Below, one piece after another: positions 43,603-52,228 of a stretch of DNA of 64,000 bases. The notes beneath the pieces are model-generated. The model was not told the DNA's origin, made no database searches, and saw nothing but the letters and a program-made list of their open reading frames with translations. The position numbers and the translations under genes were made by a program. The DNA comes from a bacterium (GTDB lineage Bacteria; Pseudomonadota; Alphaproteobacteria; Micavibrionales; UBA2020), in assembly GCA_029945425.1 (NCBI GenBank), contig JAQSDV010000002.1:582567-646566 (forward strand). Reading direction: 5' to 3'. Every line of letters starts with the position of its first letter. Within the stretch, counting starts at the first letter, position 1.

Positions 43603-44187
43603 GTGGCGGACCAAACACCGCTCACGCGCGACGAGTTGCGAGCCGCTTTCGAAGAGGGCAAGGCCGCCAAGCGCCAATTAAACGAAGAAAAAGGCACATC
43701 AGGCATTCTGCAACATTTGAGCGACACCGTCCGCCTGTTGCAGGAAACCGGCATCGATATCACTGTAAAAGTAATGCCCGAGGGCCATTCGAACGCTTAC
43801 GACATGATGTATGTCACCAGCAAGCCCAAGAGCAATTCGGGCAACATACAGGCCTATGGCTATATCAATATCGGTTCGGCACAGCGCCTGTTCGCTATTG
43901 CCGATGATATCGGCGGCGAAAAGATCAGCCGTTTATACCTTTCCAAGTTCAATGTTACGGTTGAAGGCGGGCGCAGCAGTACCGATAACGGCGGTAGCAA
44001 GACGACAACTGCAATCCCGGGCGAAGCGTTTGATTTCGATAAGGACCCCGAAGCCTTGAAAAAACTCCAGACCAAACTTTTGAATATTGCCGCTGAATAC
44101 ACCGCGGTAATGGAGCAGGACAAGGCAGGCGTATTCAATGCGCCGTCCGCCGCCTATACAAAGCCCGCAGCACGATTAAAACTTTAG
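43603..44187 (+). CDS. Hypothetical protein, second of an unknown two-gene module
   Basis: A 194-residue soluble protein starting with GTG (MADQTPLTRDEL) five bases after the previous stop, with no clear ribosome site, so translation is probably coupled. The middle holds an alternating segment (YDMMYVTSKPKSNSGNIQAYGYINIGSAQRLFAIADD pattern, residues about 65-102) that could be a small alpha/beta domain; the C-terminus is helical and Lys-rich. The stop overlaps lolD's stop by four bases (TTAG). No family is recognised and no homology to the first gene is obvious by eye. Confidence 0.6.
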   Translation: MADQTPLTRDELRAAFEEGKAAKRQLNEEKGTSGILQHLSDTVRLLQETGIDITVKVMPEGHSNAYDMMYVTSKPKSNSGNIQAYGYINIGSAQRLFAIADDIGGEKISRLYLSKFNVTVEGGRSSTDNGGSKTTTAIPGEAFDFDKDPEALKKLQTKLLNIAAEYTAVMEQDKAGVFNAPSAAYTKPAARLKL

Positions 44188-44852
44188 ACTTTTCCGTCTT
44201 TCAGTTCCAATACGCGGTGCATGCGGCTGGCCAGTTCGTGGTTGTGGGTCACGATCATCGCGCCGATCCGCAAATCCTCGATCGTCTGCATCATCATCTG
44301 GAATACACCTTCGGCCGTTTTGGGGTCGAGGTTGCCGGTCGGTTCATCCGCCAGCAGCAGGGCGGGTTTGTTCACAAGACCGCGCGCAATCGCCACGCGC
44401 TGTTGTTCACCGCCGGACAGTTGAGACGGGAAATGGTCGGCGCGTTTTTCCAAGCCGACTTTTTGGAGTAAATCCATCGCGCGGTCTTTTGCTTCTTTCG
44501 GATCTTTTTCGGCGATGTATTGCGGCAGCAGCAGGTTTTCAAGCGCCGTAAAATCGGACAGCAAATGGTGCGACTGGTATACGAAACCGATCTGCGTGCG
44601 GCGCAGGCCCGTGCGGTATACATCCGCCGTGCTTTCGACCTTGATGCCGTTGATGATCACATCGCCGCTGGTCGGGCTTTCGAGCAGACCCGCGATCTGC
44701 AGCAAGGTCGTTTTGCCAGAACCGCTGGGACCCAGCAATGCGACAACTTCGCCGCGCGAGATGCTCAGGTCAACGCCGTTCAGGATATGCAGGTGATGCC
44801 CGCCCTGTTCAAAACTACGGCGTACATTTTTGATTTCTAAAACCTTATTCAC
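44184..44852 (-). CDS. lolD: Lipoprotein-releasing ATPase LolD
   Basis: ATPase of the system that lifts lipoproteins out of the inner membrane for transfer to the outer membrane. Walker A GPSGSGKTT, the LSGGEQQRVAIAR signature and LLADEPTGNLD with the Asp of Walker B are complete; the NGVDLSISRGEVVALLG lead and the MQTIEDLRIGAMIVTHNHELA His switch are as usual. The GTG at 44852 (VNKVLEIKNV) gives 222 residues, the LolD standard; an upstream extension to 44915 lies inside the permease gene. It overlaps the permease by eight bases. Confidence 0.95.
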   Translation of the reverse strand: MNKVLEIKNVRRSFEQGGHHLHILNGVDLSISRGEVVALLGPSGSGKTTLLQIAGLLESPTSGDVIINGIKVESTADVYRTGLRRTQIGFVYQSHHLLSDFTALENLLLPQYIAEKDPKEAKDRAMDLLQKVGLEKRADHFPSQLSGGEQQRVAIARGLVNKPALLLADEPTGNLDPKTAEGVFQMMMQTIEDLRIGAMIVTHNHELASRMHRVLELKDGKV

Positions 44853-46125
44853 GGCGCAACGCCTCCACCGGATCGAGCTTGGCCGCTTTCCACGCCGGAT
44901 AAATTGTGGCGGCAAAGGAAATCAGCAACGCCATGCCCACAACAACCCCGACCTCCTGCCCGTCCATTTTGGCGGGCAGTTTGGACAGGAAATAGACTTC
45001 ACCCGGGAACAGCTTGGTGCCCAGCATCTTTTCAATCGCGTGGCGTATCGCCTCGATATTCGCGCAGAACACCGTGCCCAGCAACGCGCCCGCAAGCGTG
45101 CCCGTGACGCCGATTAACGAACCCGTATAAAGGAATATCCGCACAACCATACCGCGCGTTGCGCCCATTGTACGCAGGATCGCGATATCCCGGCCTTTGT
45201 CCTTCACCAACATAATCAGGCTGGAAATGATATTAAACGCGGCGACAATGATAATCAGGGTCAGGATCAGGAACATGACATTACGTTCCACATCAAGCGC
45301 GCTGGCAAGACTGGCGTTATTCGCCTGCCAGTTGGAAATACCGTAGCTTCCCTGTAATTCTTTTTCGATTTTCTCCTGCACGGCATCAATCTCGCGCGTA
45401 TCTGCGGTCATGACCTCGATGCTGCTCACCCCCTCGCCCATCTCGAAGAACGCCTGTGCATAGGGCATGGGCAGGAAGACGAAGCTGTTATTGTATTCAA
45501 ACATGCCAACGTCAAAGATTGAGCCGACGGTGAATGTGCGCGTACGCGGCATGCAGCCAAAGGGGGTAGATTTGCAGGTCGGCGCGATCAGCGAAAACTT
45601 GCTGCCGATGTCAAGGCCGAGGCGCGTTGCCATGCTGATGCCGATGGAGGCATTTTCATCACCGAAATAACCGGTAGCAGAGGCTTGCTGGATGATGCCT
45701 TTTGCGTCGCCTTTGCCGTTCTTGTCGGTTTTTTCGGAAAAAATCGGTTTGTTGTAGAAATCATCAGGACGCAAACCGCGCACGACGACACCCGAAGCGC
45801 CGCCGCTGGTTTTCATCAGCGCCTGACCTTCAACTGTCGGCGTCGCGCTCACGACACCCGGCACGGCCTTCAACTGCCCGACCAGTTCTTCATACGGATA
45901 CATTGCGCCGTTGTAGCCATAGACGTTGATATGACCGTTCAGGCCGAGGATCTTGCCGATCAATTCGTCGCGAAATCCGTTCATGACGGACATCACGATA
46001 ATCAGCGTCGCCACACCCAGCATAATGCCGAGGAACGAGAAAGCGGCGATGACGGAAATAAATCCTTCTTTCCGCCGCGAGCGCAGATACCGTCCCGCCA
46101 CCATTCTTTCGAAGGAAAAGGACAT
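44845..46125 (-). CDS. Lipoprotein-releasing permease, LolC/LolE family
   Basis: A 426-residue inner membrane protein with an N-terminal helix (LGIMLGVATLIIVMSVMNGFRDEL), a large periplasmic domain (residues about 45-265) and three C-terminal helices of the FtsX type. This is the LolC/LolE/LolF pattern; only one permease gene is present, so it probably works as a homodimer (LolF-like), as is common in Alphaproteobacteria. ATG at 46125 shares one base with the proS stop (TGATG). It acts with LolD. Confidence 0.9.
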   Translation of the reverse strand: MSFSFERMVAGRYLRSRRKEGFISVIAAFSFLGIMLGVATLIIVMSVMNGFRDELIGKILGLNGHINVYGYNGAMYPYEELVGQLKAVPGVVSATPTVEGQALMKTSGGASGVVVRGLRPDDFYNKPIFSEKTDKNGKGDAKGIIQQASATGYFGDENASIGISMATRLGLDIGSKFSLIAPTCKSTPFGCMPRTRTFTVGSIFDVGMFEYNNSFVFLPMPYAQAFFEMGEGVSSIEVMTADTREIDAVQEKIEKELQGSYGISNWQANNASLASALDVERNVMFLILTLIIIVAAFNIISSLIMLVKDKGRDIAILRTMGATRGMVVRIFLYTGSLIGVTGTLAGALLGTVFCANIEAIRHAIEKMLGTKLFPGEVYFLSKLPAKMDGQEVGVVVGMALLISFAATIYPAWKAAKLDPVEALRRE

Positions 46126-47603
46126 CAATACGCCTTCGACACGATGACCTTTTTGCCATCATCGGCAAAAGGCAGGCAGCGCGTCGTGACGGCGAATTCG
46201 CCCTTGATCGCGGCGAATTCCGCCGAATTCTGGATCAGGCTGTAATCGAGCCTCAACCCGCCCGTCTGTTCTGCCGCGAAGAAATCACGCACTTCTTTCA
46301 GGCTGTTCACATCTTTGACCATGCCGTTCATGCGCGTACGCGCCTTTTCCAGCATGTCTTTTTGCATAGCATCGAGTGCTTCGGTGATTTTCGCGGCGAC
46401 TTCGTTCACGCCGATCTTCACCTTGCCGTCCTTGCCAAGATCACGACGGGTGAGCGTCAGCTGGCCTTCGGCGATTTCGCGCGCGCCAATTTCGAGACGC
46501 ACAGGAACGCCGCGCTTGATCGCCGCCCACATTTTGTCGGAGCTGCGGGCTTCGGATTTATCAACCTGCACGGTGATGTCTTTCGCGCGCAGTTCTTTCT
46601 GCACCTTGTCGCAGAACTCCAGAATGCCCGCTTTATCGGCATCGTTGTTGATAAAGGGCAGGATGACGACCTGATGCGGCGCAACGCGCGGCGGCATGAT
46701 CATGCCGTCGTCATCGCCATGCGTCATGATCAACCCGCCGATGGTACGCGTGGACATACCCCAAGACGTCGTCCAAGCCAGTTTCTGCGTACCGTCACGA
46801 TCAAGGTATTTGATATCCGACGAACGCGCGAAGGTTTGGCCGAGGTTGTGCGACGTCGCGCTTTGCAGCGCCTTGCCGTCCTGCATGAAGGCTTCGACGG
46901 TATAGGTTTCAATCGCGCCCGGGAAACGCTCGTCCGGCGTCTTGCTGCCGGGGATGACGGGAACTGCCAGATAGTTTTCGATGAAGTCTTGATAAACGTC
47001 CAGCATGCGGCGCGCGTCCTGGTCGGCTTCTTCGGCAGTCGCGAAGGCGTTGTGGCCTTCCTGCCACAGGAATTCCGAGGTGCGCAGGAAGATGCGCGGG
47101 CGCATTTCCCAACGCATGACGTTGCACCACTGGTTCAGTTTCAGCGGCAGGTCGCGATACGACTGGACCCAGTTATGCATTGACTCGCCGATGATGGTTT
47201 CCGACGTCGGGCGAATAATCAGCGGCTCGGTCAGCACAGATGTCGGATCGGGGCCAAGTTCACCCTTGTCGTTTTTCGCAAGGCGGTGATGCGTGACGAT
47301 CGCGCATTCCTTGGCGAAGCCGTCGATATGGTCGGCTTCCTTGGCGATATAGCTCATGGGGATCAGCAGCGGGAAGTAGGCGTTCTGCACCTCCTCCGCC
47401 TTGATCATCTTGTCGAAATGACGCTGGATGTTTTCCCAGACCGAAAAGCCATAAGGCTTGATGATCATGCAGCCGCGCACGGGCGCATTCTCGGCCATGT
47501 CGGCGGCCTTGATCACGTTCTGGTACCATTCGGGGAAATTTTCCTCGCGCGTCGGCGTGATCGCGGTCTTGGAATTTTTCAGGTTTTTTGCCGGCTCGGC
47601 CAT
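46125..47603 (-). CDS. proS: Proline--tRNA ligase, archaeal/eukaryotic type
   Basis: Class II synthetase that charges tRNA-Pro. At 492 residues it lacks the editing insertion of long bacterial enzymes. The N-terminus TREENFPEWYQNVIKAADMAE, the APVRGCMIIKPYGFSVWE run, the motif 2 region RPTSETIIGESMHNWVQSYR and the C-terminal Tyr (VIVSKAY) are hallmarks of the archaeal/eukaryotic ProS form; the final Tyr sits in the active site. Most Alphaproteobacteria carry a short bacterial-type ProS in this place. Its start lies after a 65-base gap; its stop is coupled to the lol permease. Confidence 0.9.
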   Translation of the reverse strand: MAEPAKNLKNSKTAITPTREENFPEWYQNVIKAADMAENAPVRGCMIIKPYGFSVWENIQRHFDKMIKAEEVQNAYFPLLIPMSYIAKEADHIDGFAKECAIVTHHRLAKNDKGELGPDPTSVLTEPLIIRPTSETIIGESMHNWVQSYRDLPLKLNQWCNVMRWEMRPRIFLRTSEFLWQEGHNAFATAEEADQDARRMLDVYQDFIENYLAVPVIPGSKTPDERFPGAIETYTVEAFMQDGKALQSATSHNLGQTFARSSDIKYLDRDGTQKLAWTTSWGMSTRTIGGLIMTHGDDDGMIMPPRVAPHQVVILPFINNDADKAGILEFCDKVQKELRAKDITVQVDKSEARSSDKMWAAIKRGVPVRLEIGAREIAEGQLTLTRRDLGKDGKVKIGVNEVAAKITEALDAMQKDMLEKARTRMNGMVKDVNSLKEVRDFFAAEQTGGLRLDYSLIQNSAEFAAIKGEFAVTTRCLPFADDGKKVIVSKAY

Positions 47604-47667
47604 GGGAAATCGCCTTTGTTTTGAAATGCGTGAACCAGCACAAAATTACCCAAGCAGGGGCAATTAA

Positions 47668-48114
47668 TCAATGCTGATTATGTTTATTTTCGGCCGGCTT
47701 TTCTGCTGCTTTTGCAGGCTTTTCCGTTGCGCAGAGCTTGCGCAGGCTTTCCGCAGCCTTGCCGTCCAGCGGCTCGCCGTTATAGGTGAACGCGCCGTTT
47801 TCATACGTCAATTCGCCTAAAACCGCATAGGTTTCCTTGGCGGTCGAGCTTGGCAGGCCAAGATATTGTGCGAGGTCGATCGTGACCGGAATGCGCACGA
47901 CATCGGGCATCTGCACGGGCGATTTGTTGAGGTCCGCCTCAACAACCGGCTTACCCGTCACATCAACGCCGGGCTCATAATCGACGCCAGCGGGTTTCTG
48001 GTATTCAACGGCGCGGCGGCAGAAACCGTCATCCAGCGTGCTGCGCAGTTTATGTTCCATGCAGACGGGCGTAAAGATGCTCGCAAGACCGGCAAGAACG
48101 ATAAGGCTTTTCAT
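47668..48114 (-). CDS. Small hypothetical protein with hydrophobic N-terminus
   Basis: A 148-residue protein. The start at 48114 (MKSLIVLAGLASIF) is set by a four-base ATGA overlap with the DUF1467 gene. The N-terminal hydrophobic run could be a signal or anchor; a Cys at residue 18 is not in a good lipobox. The rest is charged (VDYEPGVDVTGKPVVEADLNKSP), with IDLAQYLGLP near the middle and a Lys/His-rich tail. No family is recognised. It shares a transcript with rnj and proS. Confidence 0.65.
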   Translation of the reverse strand: MKSLIVLAGLASIFTPVCMEHKLRSTLDDGFCRRAVEYQKPAGVDYEPGVDVTGKPVVEADLNKSPVQMPDVVRIPVTIDLAQYLGLPSSTAKETYAVLGELTYENGAFTYNGEPLDGKAAESLRKLCATEKPAKAAEKPAENKHNQH

Positions 48115-48365
48115 TGTGGCGTCCCCCTGAACCACTCGCCCCAGCGAATGATATCCATTTCAACCAGAATATAAACAATCAGCATGATCACTGCCGACAA
48201 AACAGTATTGATCAATAGCTTTTTCTTGAGGTCAGGATTCACAGGCGCACCGGCATCGTGCCCCTTACCGTCATCCGTGTTGCGCTGCACGCCCAGCGGC
48301 AGCACGGTGAACAACATGATCCACCAGACCAGAAGATAGATGAAAACGACGGTGACCAGCGACAT
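48111..48365 (-). CDS. DUF1467 family membrane protein
   Basis: An 84-residue protein with two transmembrane helices (residues about 3-26 and 51-70) around a charged loop that holds the family's PLGVQ string. DUF1467 proteins are found across Alphaproteobacteria between rnj and proS, as here. Function is unknown. The gene begins two bases after rnj's stop. Confidence 0.9.
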   Translation of the reverse strand: MSLVTVVFIYLLVWWIMLFTVLPLGVQRNTDDGKGHDAGAPVNPDLKKKLLINTVLSAVIMLIVYILVEMDIIRWGEWFRGTPQ

Positions 48366-48366
48366 G

Positions 48367-50046
48367 CTACACCCGTATCAGGTGAACGCGCGTCTGCGGC
48401 TTGCGGTCGAAACGCTCGTTGAAGAAACGGCGCGCGGTGACACGGATCAGTTCCGTCACTTCGTCGTCGCTGCCGCGCAAACTCTTGGGCATGTTTTGCA
48501 GCGCTTTGGCAACTTCCGCCTCGGCGGCGGCAAGATGTGGAGTATCCTGATCGCTGGTTTCATCCAGCAACCCAAGCGCGGTAATGCGCGGATCGGCGAC
48601 AAGGTTGCCGCGGCCGTCCATCACGACCGTGACAACCGCGCTGCCGTTAAACATCATGCGCTTGCGGGTCAGGATGGCTTCGTTATCGACTTGAACAATT
48701 CGGTTTCCTTCAATCGCAAGGATGCCGCTTTTGACTTCACCAACGGGACGCAAGCCTTCCCTGGTGATTTCGATTACGTCGCCGTTCACAGGAATGAAGG
48801 TTTCTGGCACGCCGCATTCACGCGCAAGGTCGGCGTGTTTTTCCTGCTGCATATGCTCGCCATGCACGGGGATAACGGATTTCGGCTTTACCCAGGCGTA
48901 GAGCTGTTTCAATTCGTCACGGTACGGATGGCCGGAAACGTGGATCGGCGCATCGCGATCGGAAATAACATTCACGCCGTTGATCAGGAAACGGTTCTTG
49001 ATACGGTCAACCGCACGGTCGTTGCCCGGAATGGTACGGGAGGAGAAAATCATCACATCCCCCTCGCCCAGCCGCATGGCGGGATGGTCGTTATTGGAAA
49101 CGCGCGCAAGCGCCGCACGCGGCTCGCCCTGCGATCCGGTGCAAATATAAACGACGTTTTCGCCGCCCGCGATGTTGGCGGCATCACCGTCAAGGAACGG
49201 CGGTACATCGCGCAGATATCCGCTGTTGCGCGCCGCTTCATCGACACTCCACAGCGAGCGCCCGACCAGCGATACCTTGCGGTTATTGGCTTTCGCGGCT
49301 TCGTAAATGCTCTTGATGCGGCCAACATTGGTGGCGAAACAGGTGACGGCGATTTGTGCATCAAACTCGCTGAACAGTTCGGTCAGGTTTTTCAGCACAT
49401 CGCGCTCTGACCCCGAATGACCCGGCACCATGGCGTTTGTGGAATCGCCCACAACAGCCAATACGCCTTCTTCGCCGAGTTTCTTCAGCGCCTCCGCATC
49501 CGTCAGGTCGCCCAGCACGGGGTCGGGATCGATCTTCCAATCGCCGGTATGCAGAACAGTGCCGATGCCCTTGACCGAAATCGCGATCGAATTCGCCTCC
49601 GGTATCGAATGCGCCATGCGGATGAATTCCAGATGGAACGGGCCGATATCAAGTTTGCCCTGCTGCGGCACTTCATGCAACTTGACCTGATGGCCCCATG
49701 TCCATTCGCTCAAGGATTGGCGCAGGCGTTCCATGGTGAATTTCGTGGCATAGAGCGGCGTGTTCAGGCGCGGCCAGAGATGGTCGACAGCGCCAATATG
49801 ATCTTCGTGCCCATGCGTGAAGAAAATACCGAGCAGCTTGTTGCCAAGCGTTGTCGCAAAAGCGGGATCGGGCAGGAGAATATCGACGCCCGGCATCGTT
49901 TCATCGGCGAAGCCCATGCCGCAATCAATCATGATCCATTGGTCTTTGTGGCCGTACAGCGTCATGTTTGCGCCGAAAACGCCGCAGCCGCCGAGTGGCA
50001 CGCAGTAGATGGCGTCTGAATCCATGTTAAAACCGAGTGATGACAT
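48367..50046 (-). CDS. rnj: Ribonuclease J
   Basis: A metallo-beta-lactamase-fold RNase that works in mRNA decay and rRNA maturation, both as endonuclease and 5'-to-3' exonuclease. The metal motif HGHEDH lies at residues 78-83 (His78, His80, Asp82, His83) after FFT; the beta-CASP domain and the VHVSGHPYRDELKQL region follow, and a C-terminal domain completes 559 residues. It shares one base with the birA stop (TGATG). Confidence 0.97.
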   Translation of the reverse strand: MSSLGFNMDSDAIYCVPLGGCGVFGANMTLYGHKDQWIMIDCGMGFADETMPGVDILLPDPAFATTLGNKLLGIFFTHGHEDHIGAVDHLWPRLNTPLYATKFTMERLRQSLSEWTWGHQVKLHEVPQQGKLDIGPFHLEFIRMAHSIPEANSIAISVKGIGTVLHTGDWKIDPDPVLGDLTDAEALKKLGEEGVLAVVGDSTNAMVPGHSGSERDVLKNLTELFSEFDAQIAVTCFATNVGRIKSIYEAAKANNRKVSLVGRSLWSVDEAARNSGYLRDVPPFLDGDAANIAGGENVVYICTGSQGEPRAALARVSNNDHPAMRLGEGDVMIFSSRTIPGNDRAVDRIKNRFLINGVNVISDRDAPIHVSGHPYRDELKQLYAWVKPKSVIPVHGEHMQQEKHADLARECGVPETFIPVNGDVIEITREGLRPVGEVKSGILAIEGNRIVQVDNEAILTRKRMMFNGSAVVTVVMDGRGNLVADPRITALGLLDETSDQDTPHLAAAEAEVAKALQNMPKSLRGSDDEVTELIRVTARRFFNERFDRKPQTRVHLIRV

Positions 50047-50768
50047 CAGCCTGCAAAAACCTCTCCGGAACAGACGGCACGTTTCGCGCCATCCGGTGTT
50101 TCAATTTCGAGCGCGCCGACATCGTCGATGCCGAGAAACTTGCCCGAGAAAGTCTCGTTCGGCATACGAACCTGTATCGTCATGCCTAAATTTTGCGCAT
50201 AATGCAGCCATTGGGAACGGATAGGTGCAAATCCGCTCTTGACCCACAAGTCGTATAAATCTTTCACGCGTGCGCTGAGTTTTTCCAGCACTTGCCCCGC
50301 TTCGGCCTCGGTGCCGAAATCCTTAAGGCTGGCGGCACCGTCGGGCGCGCCCGCGACATTCACGCCGATGCCCATCACGACCCAGTCTTCCTCCGCCTCC
50401 AGCAAGATACCGGCGGCTTTCTTGCCGTTCAGAAGCAGGTCGTTCGGCCATTTCAGCGCAATCTGCGCAGGCTTTGACATCATTTCCTTCACCGTTTCGG
50501 CAAGCGCGACGGCGGCAAGGAATGACAGCTGGCCGTTTTGCGCTGCGGTGGCTGCGGGACGCAACAGGATACTCATGTAAAGGTTGCCGGAAACGGACGT
50601 CCAGACGTTGCCCTGTCGCCCCTTCCCTGCTGTCTGTTCATGCGCCCAGACCGTTGTGAATGCGGGATAGCCGCTACGCGCCAGTTGCTTGGCATGATCG
50701 TTCGTGCTGCCAACGCTCGGCAGTTCGATCAGGTTGAAGGCAGGCGCTAGTTGCGGCTTATAGGTCAT
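50046..50768 (-). CDS. birA: Biotin--[acetyl-CoA-carboxylase] ligase
   Basis: Attaches biotin to the biotin carrier protein of acetyl-CoA carboxylase. The catalytic part has SVGSTNDHAKQLARSG, the biotinyl-AMP loop EQTAGKGRQGN, and LKWPNDLLLNGKKAAGILLE. It has 240 residues and lacks the N-terminal DNA-binding domain, so it is a group I enzyme that does not repress genes. It overlaps nuoN by four bases; the nuo-birA-rnj order is a hallmark of Alphaproteobacteria. Confidence 0.96.
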   Translation of the reverse strand: MTYKPQLAPAFNLIELPSVGSTNDHAKQLARSGYPAFTTVWAHEQTAGKGRQGNVWTSVSGNLYMSILLRPAATAAQNGQLSFLAAVALAETVKEMMSKPAQIALKWPNDLLLNGKKAAGILLEAEEDWVVMGIGVNVAGAPDGAASLKDFGTEAEAGQVLEKLSARVKDLYDLWVKSGFAPIRSQWLHYAQNLGMTIQVRMPNETFSGKFLGIDDVGALEIETPDGAKRAVCSGEVFAG

Positions 50769-52228
50769 TTAGGCTTGAATATCGCGATGGACTTCGCCGC
50801 CGCGTCCGCCGATGCCAGCAACGGGCCGGGCAATGCGATGAACAGCAGCATGGCGACGGTCGAAACACCCGCCAGCACGTTGAGGCGCACATCGGTTGCG
50901 GGGTCGAGACCTTCGTCACCCGCTTCCTCGAAATACATGACCTTGATAATGCGCAGGTAATAATAAGCCGCAATCACGGAGGAAATGACACCGATCACGG
51001 CAAGCCAGTAAAGCCCTTGCGCGATAGCAGCCTGAAACACGAACAGCTTGCCAAAGAAACCGGCGAGCGGCGGAATGCCCGCCATCGAGAACATCATAAC
51101 CGTCATCGCGAGCGCCAGCATGGGCTGACGCTGGCCGAGACCGGAGAGGTCGGAGATATCCTCCAGCATGCGTTCGCGCTGTTTCATCATCAGGACAATG
51201 GCAAAGGTGCCGATGGTCATGACCATGTAAATAGCCGCGAAAATCATGACGGCCTTCACACCTTCGGCGCTGGCGGCTGCCAGACCGACAAGCGCGTAGC
51301 CCATATTGCCGATCGAACTATATGCCAGCAGGCGTTTGATATTCGTCTGGCCGATGGCGGCGACGGAACCCAGCAACATGGAGGCAATCGCTAGCACGAC
51401 GACGATCTGCTGCCATTCCGCAACCATGCTGCCAAACGGCCCCATGAACACGCGGGTGAGTAGCGCGAGCGCGGCGATTTTCGGCGCGATGGCAAAGAAC
51501 GCGGTGACCGAGGTCGGCGCGCCTTCGTACACGTCCGGCGTCCACATATGGAACGGTACGGCAGAAATCTTGAAGGCAAGACCACAAATCAGCATCACCA
51601 TGCCGACGATGACGCCGAGGCTGAGCGGCGCCGATGCCGCAAGGATCGTCGCCATTTTGTCGAAATTGGTAACACCGGTATAACCGTACAGCAGCGACGC
51701 GCCATAAAGCAGCATGCCGGACGACAACGCGCCGAGGACGAAATATTTCAGGCCGCCTTCGGTCGATTTGATGCTGTCACGCTGGATAGCCGCCAGCACA
51801 TACAGTGGCAAACTTTGCATCTCGAGACCCATATAGAGCGAGATCAAGTCGTTTGCCGAAATCATCAAGAGCATGCCGAGCGTTGCGAAGAGGATGAGGA
51901 TCGGGTATTCAAAGCGCATGATACGCTGGCGCTCGGCATACTTCGCCGCCATGAGGATGGAGACGGCGGAGCCCGCGATCACCAGCATTTTCATGAAACC
52001 GCCGAAGCTGTCGGAAATAAACATGCCGTTGAAGGTCGTGACCGTCTCGCCGCAATAACGGCAGATCATGGCACCAACTGCCAGCAGTGCGAAGATAGAC
52101 AGGTTGGACACAGCCTGAAACGGCTCGTCTTTGCGCGATACGCCAAACATCAGCAGCATAAGCGCAAGGATCGCCAGCGAGATCTCGGGGAAAGCCGGCA
52201 TCAAATCCGGCGCGACGAACTGTATCAT
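50765..52228 (-). CDS. nuoN: NADH-quinone oxidoreductase subunit N
   Basis: Antiporter-like proton-pumping subunit of complex I, 487 residues and about 14 helices. Helix runs such as LISLYMGLEMQSLPLYVLAA (quinone-side Glu), a broken helix near KYFVLGALSSGMLLYG (Lys) and LLAYSSIGNMGYALVG are typical. It overlaps nuoM by four bases and birA by four. Confidence 0.97.
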   Translation of the reverse strand: MIQFVAPDLMPAFPEISLAILALMLLMFGVSRKDEPFQAVSNLSIFALLAVGAMICRYCGETVTTFNGMFISDSFGGFMKMLVIAGSAVSILMAAKYAERQRIMRFEYPILILFATLGMLLMISANDLISLYMGLEMQSLPLYVLAAIQRDSIKSTEGGLKYFVLGALSSGMLLYGASLLYGYTGVTNFDKMATILAASAPLSLGVIVGMVMLICGLAFKISAVPFHMWTPDVYEGAPTSVTAFFAIAPKIAALALLTRVFMGPFGSMVAEWQQIVVVLAIASMLLGSVAAIGQTNIKRLLAYSSIGNMGYALVGLAAASAEGVKAVMIFAAIYMVMTIGTFAIVLMMKQRERMLEDISDLSGLGQRQPMLALAMTVMMFSMAGIPPLAGFFGKLFVFQAAIAQGLYWLAVIGVISSVIAAYYYLRIIKVMYFEEAGDEGLDPATDVRLNVLAGVSTVAMLLFIALPGPLLASADAAAKSIAIFKPK

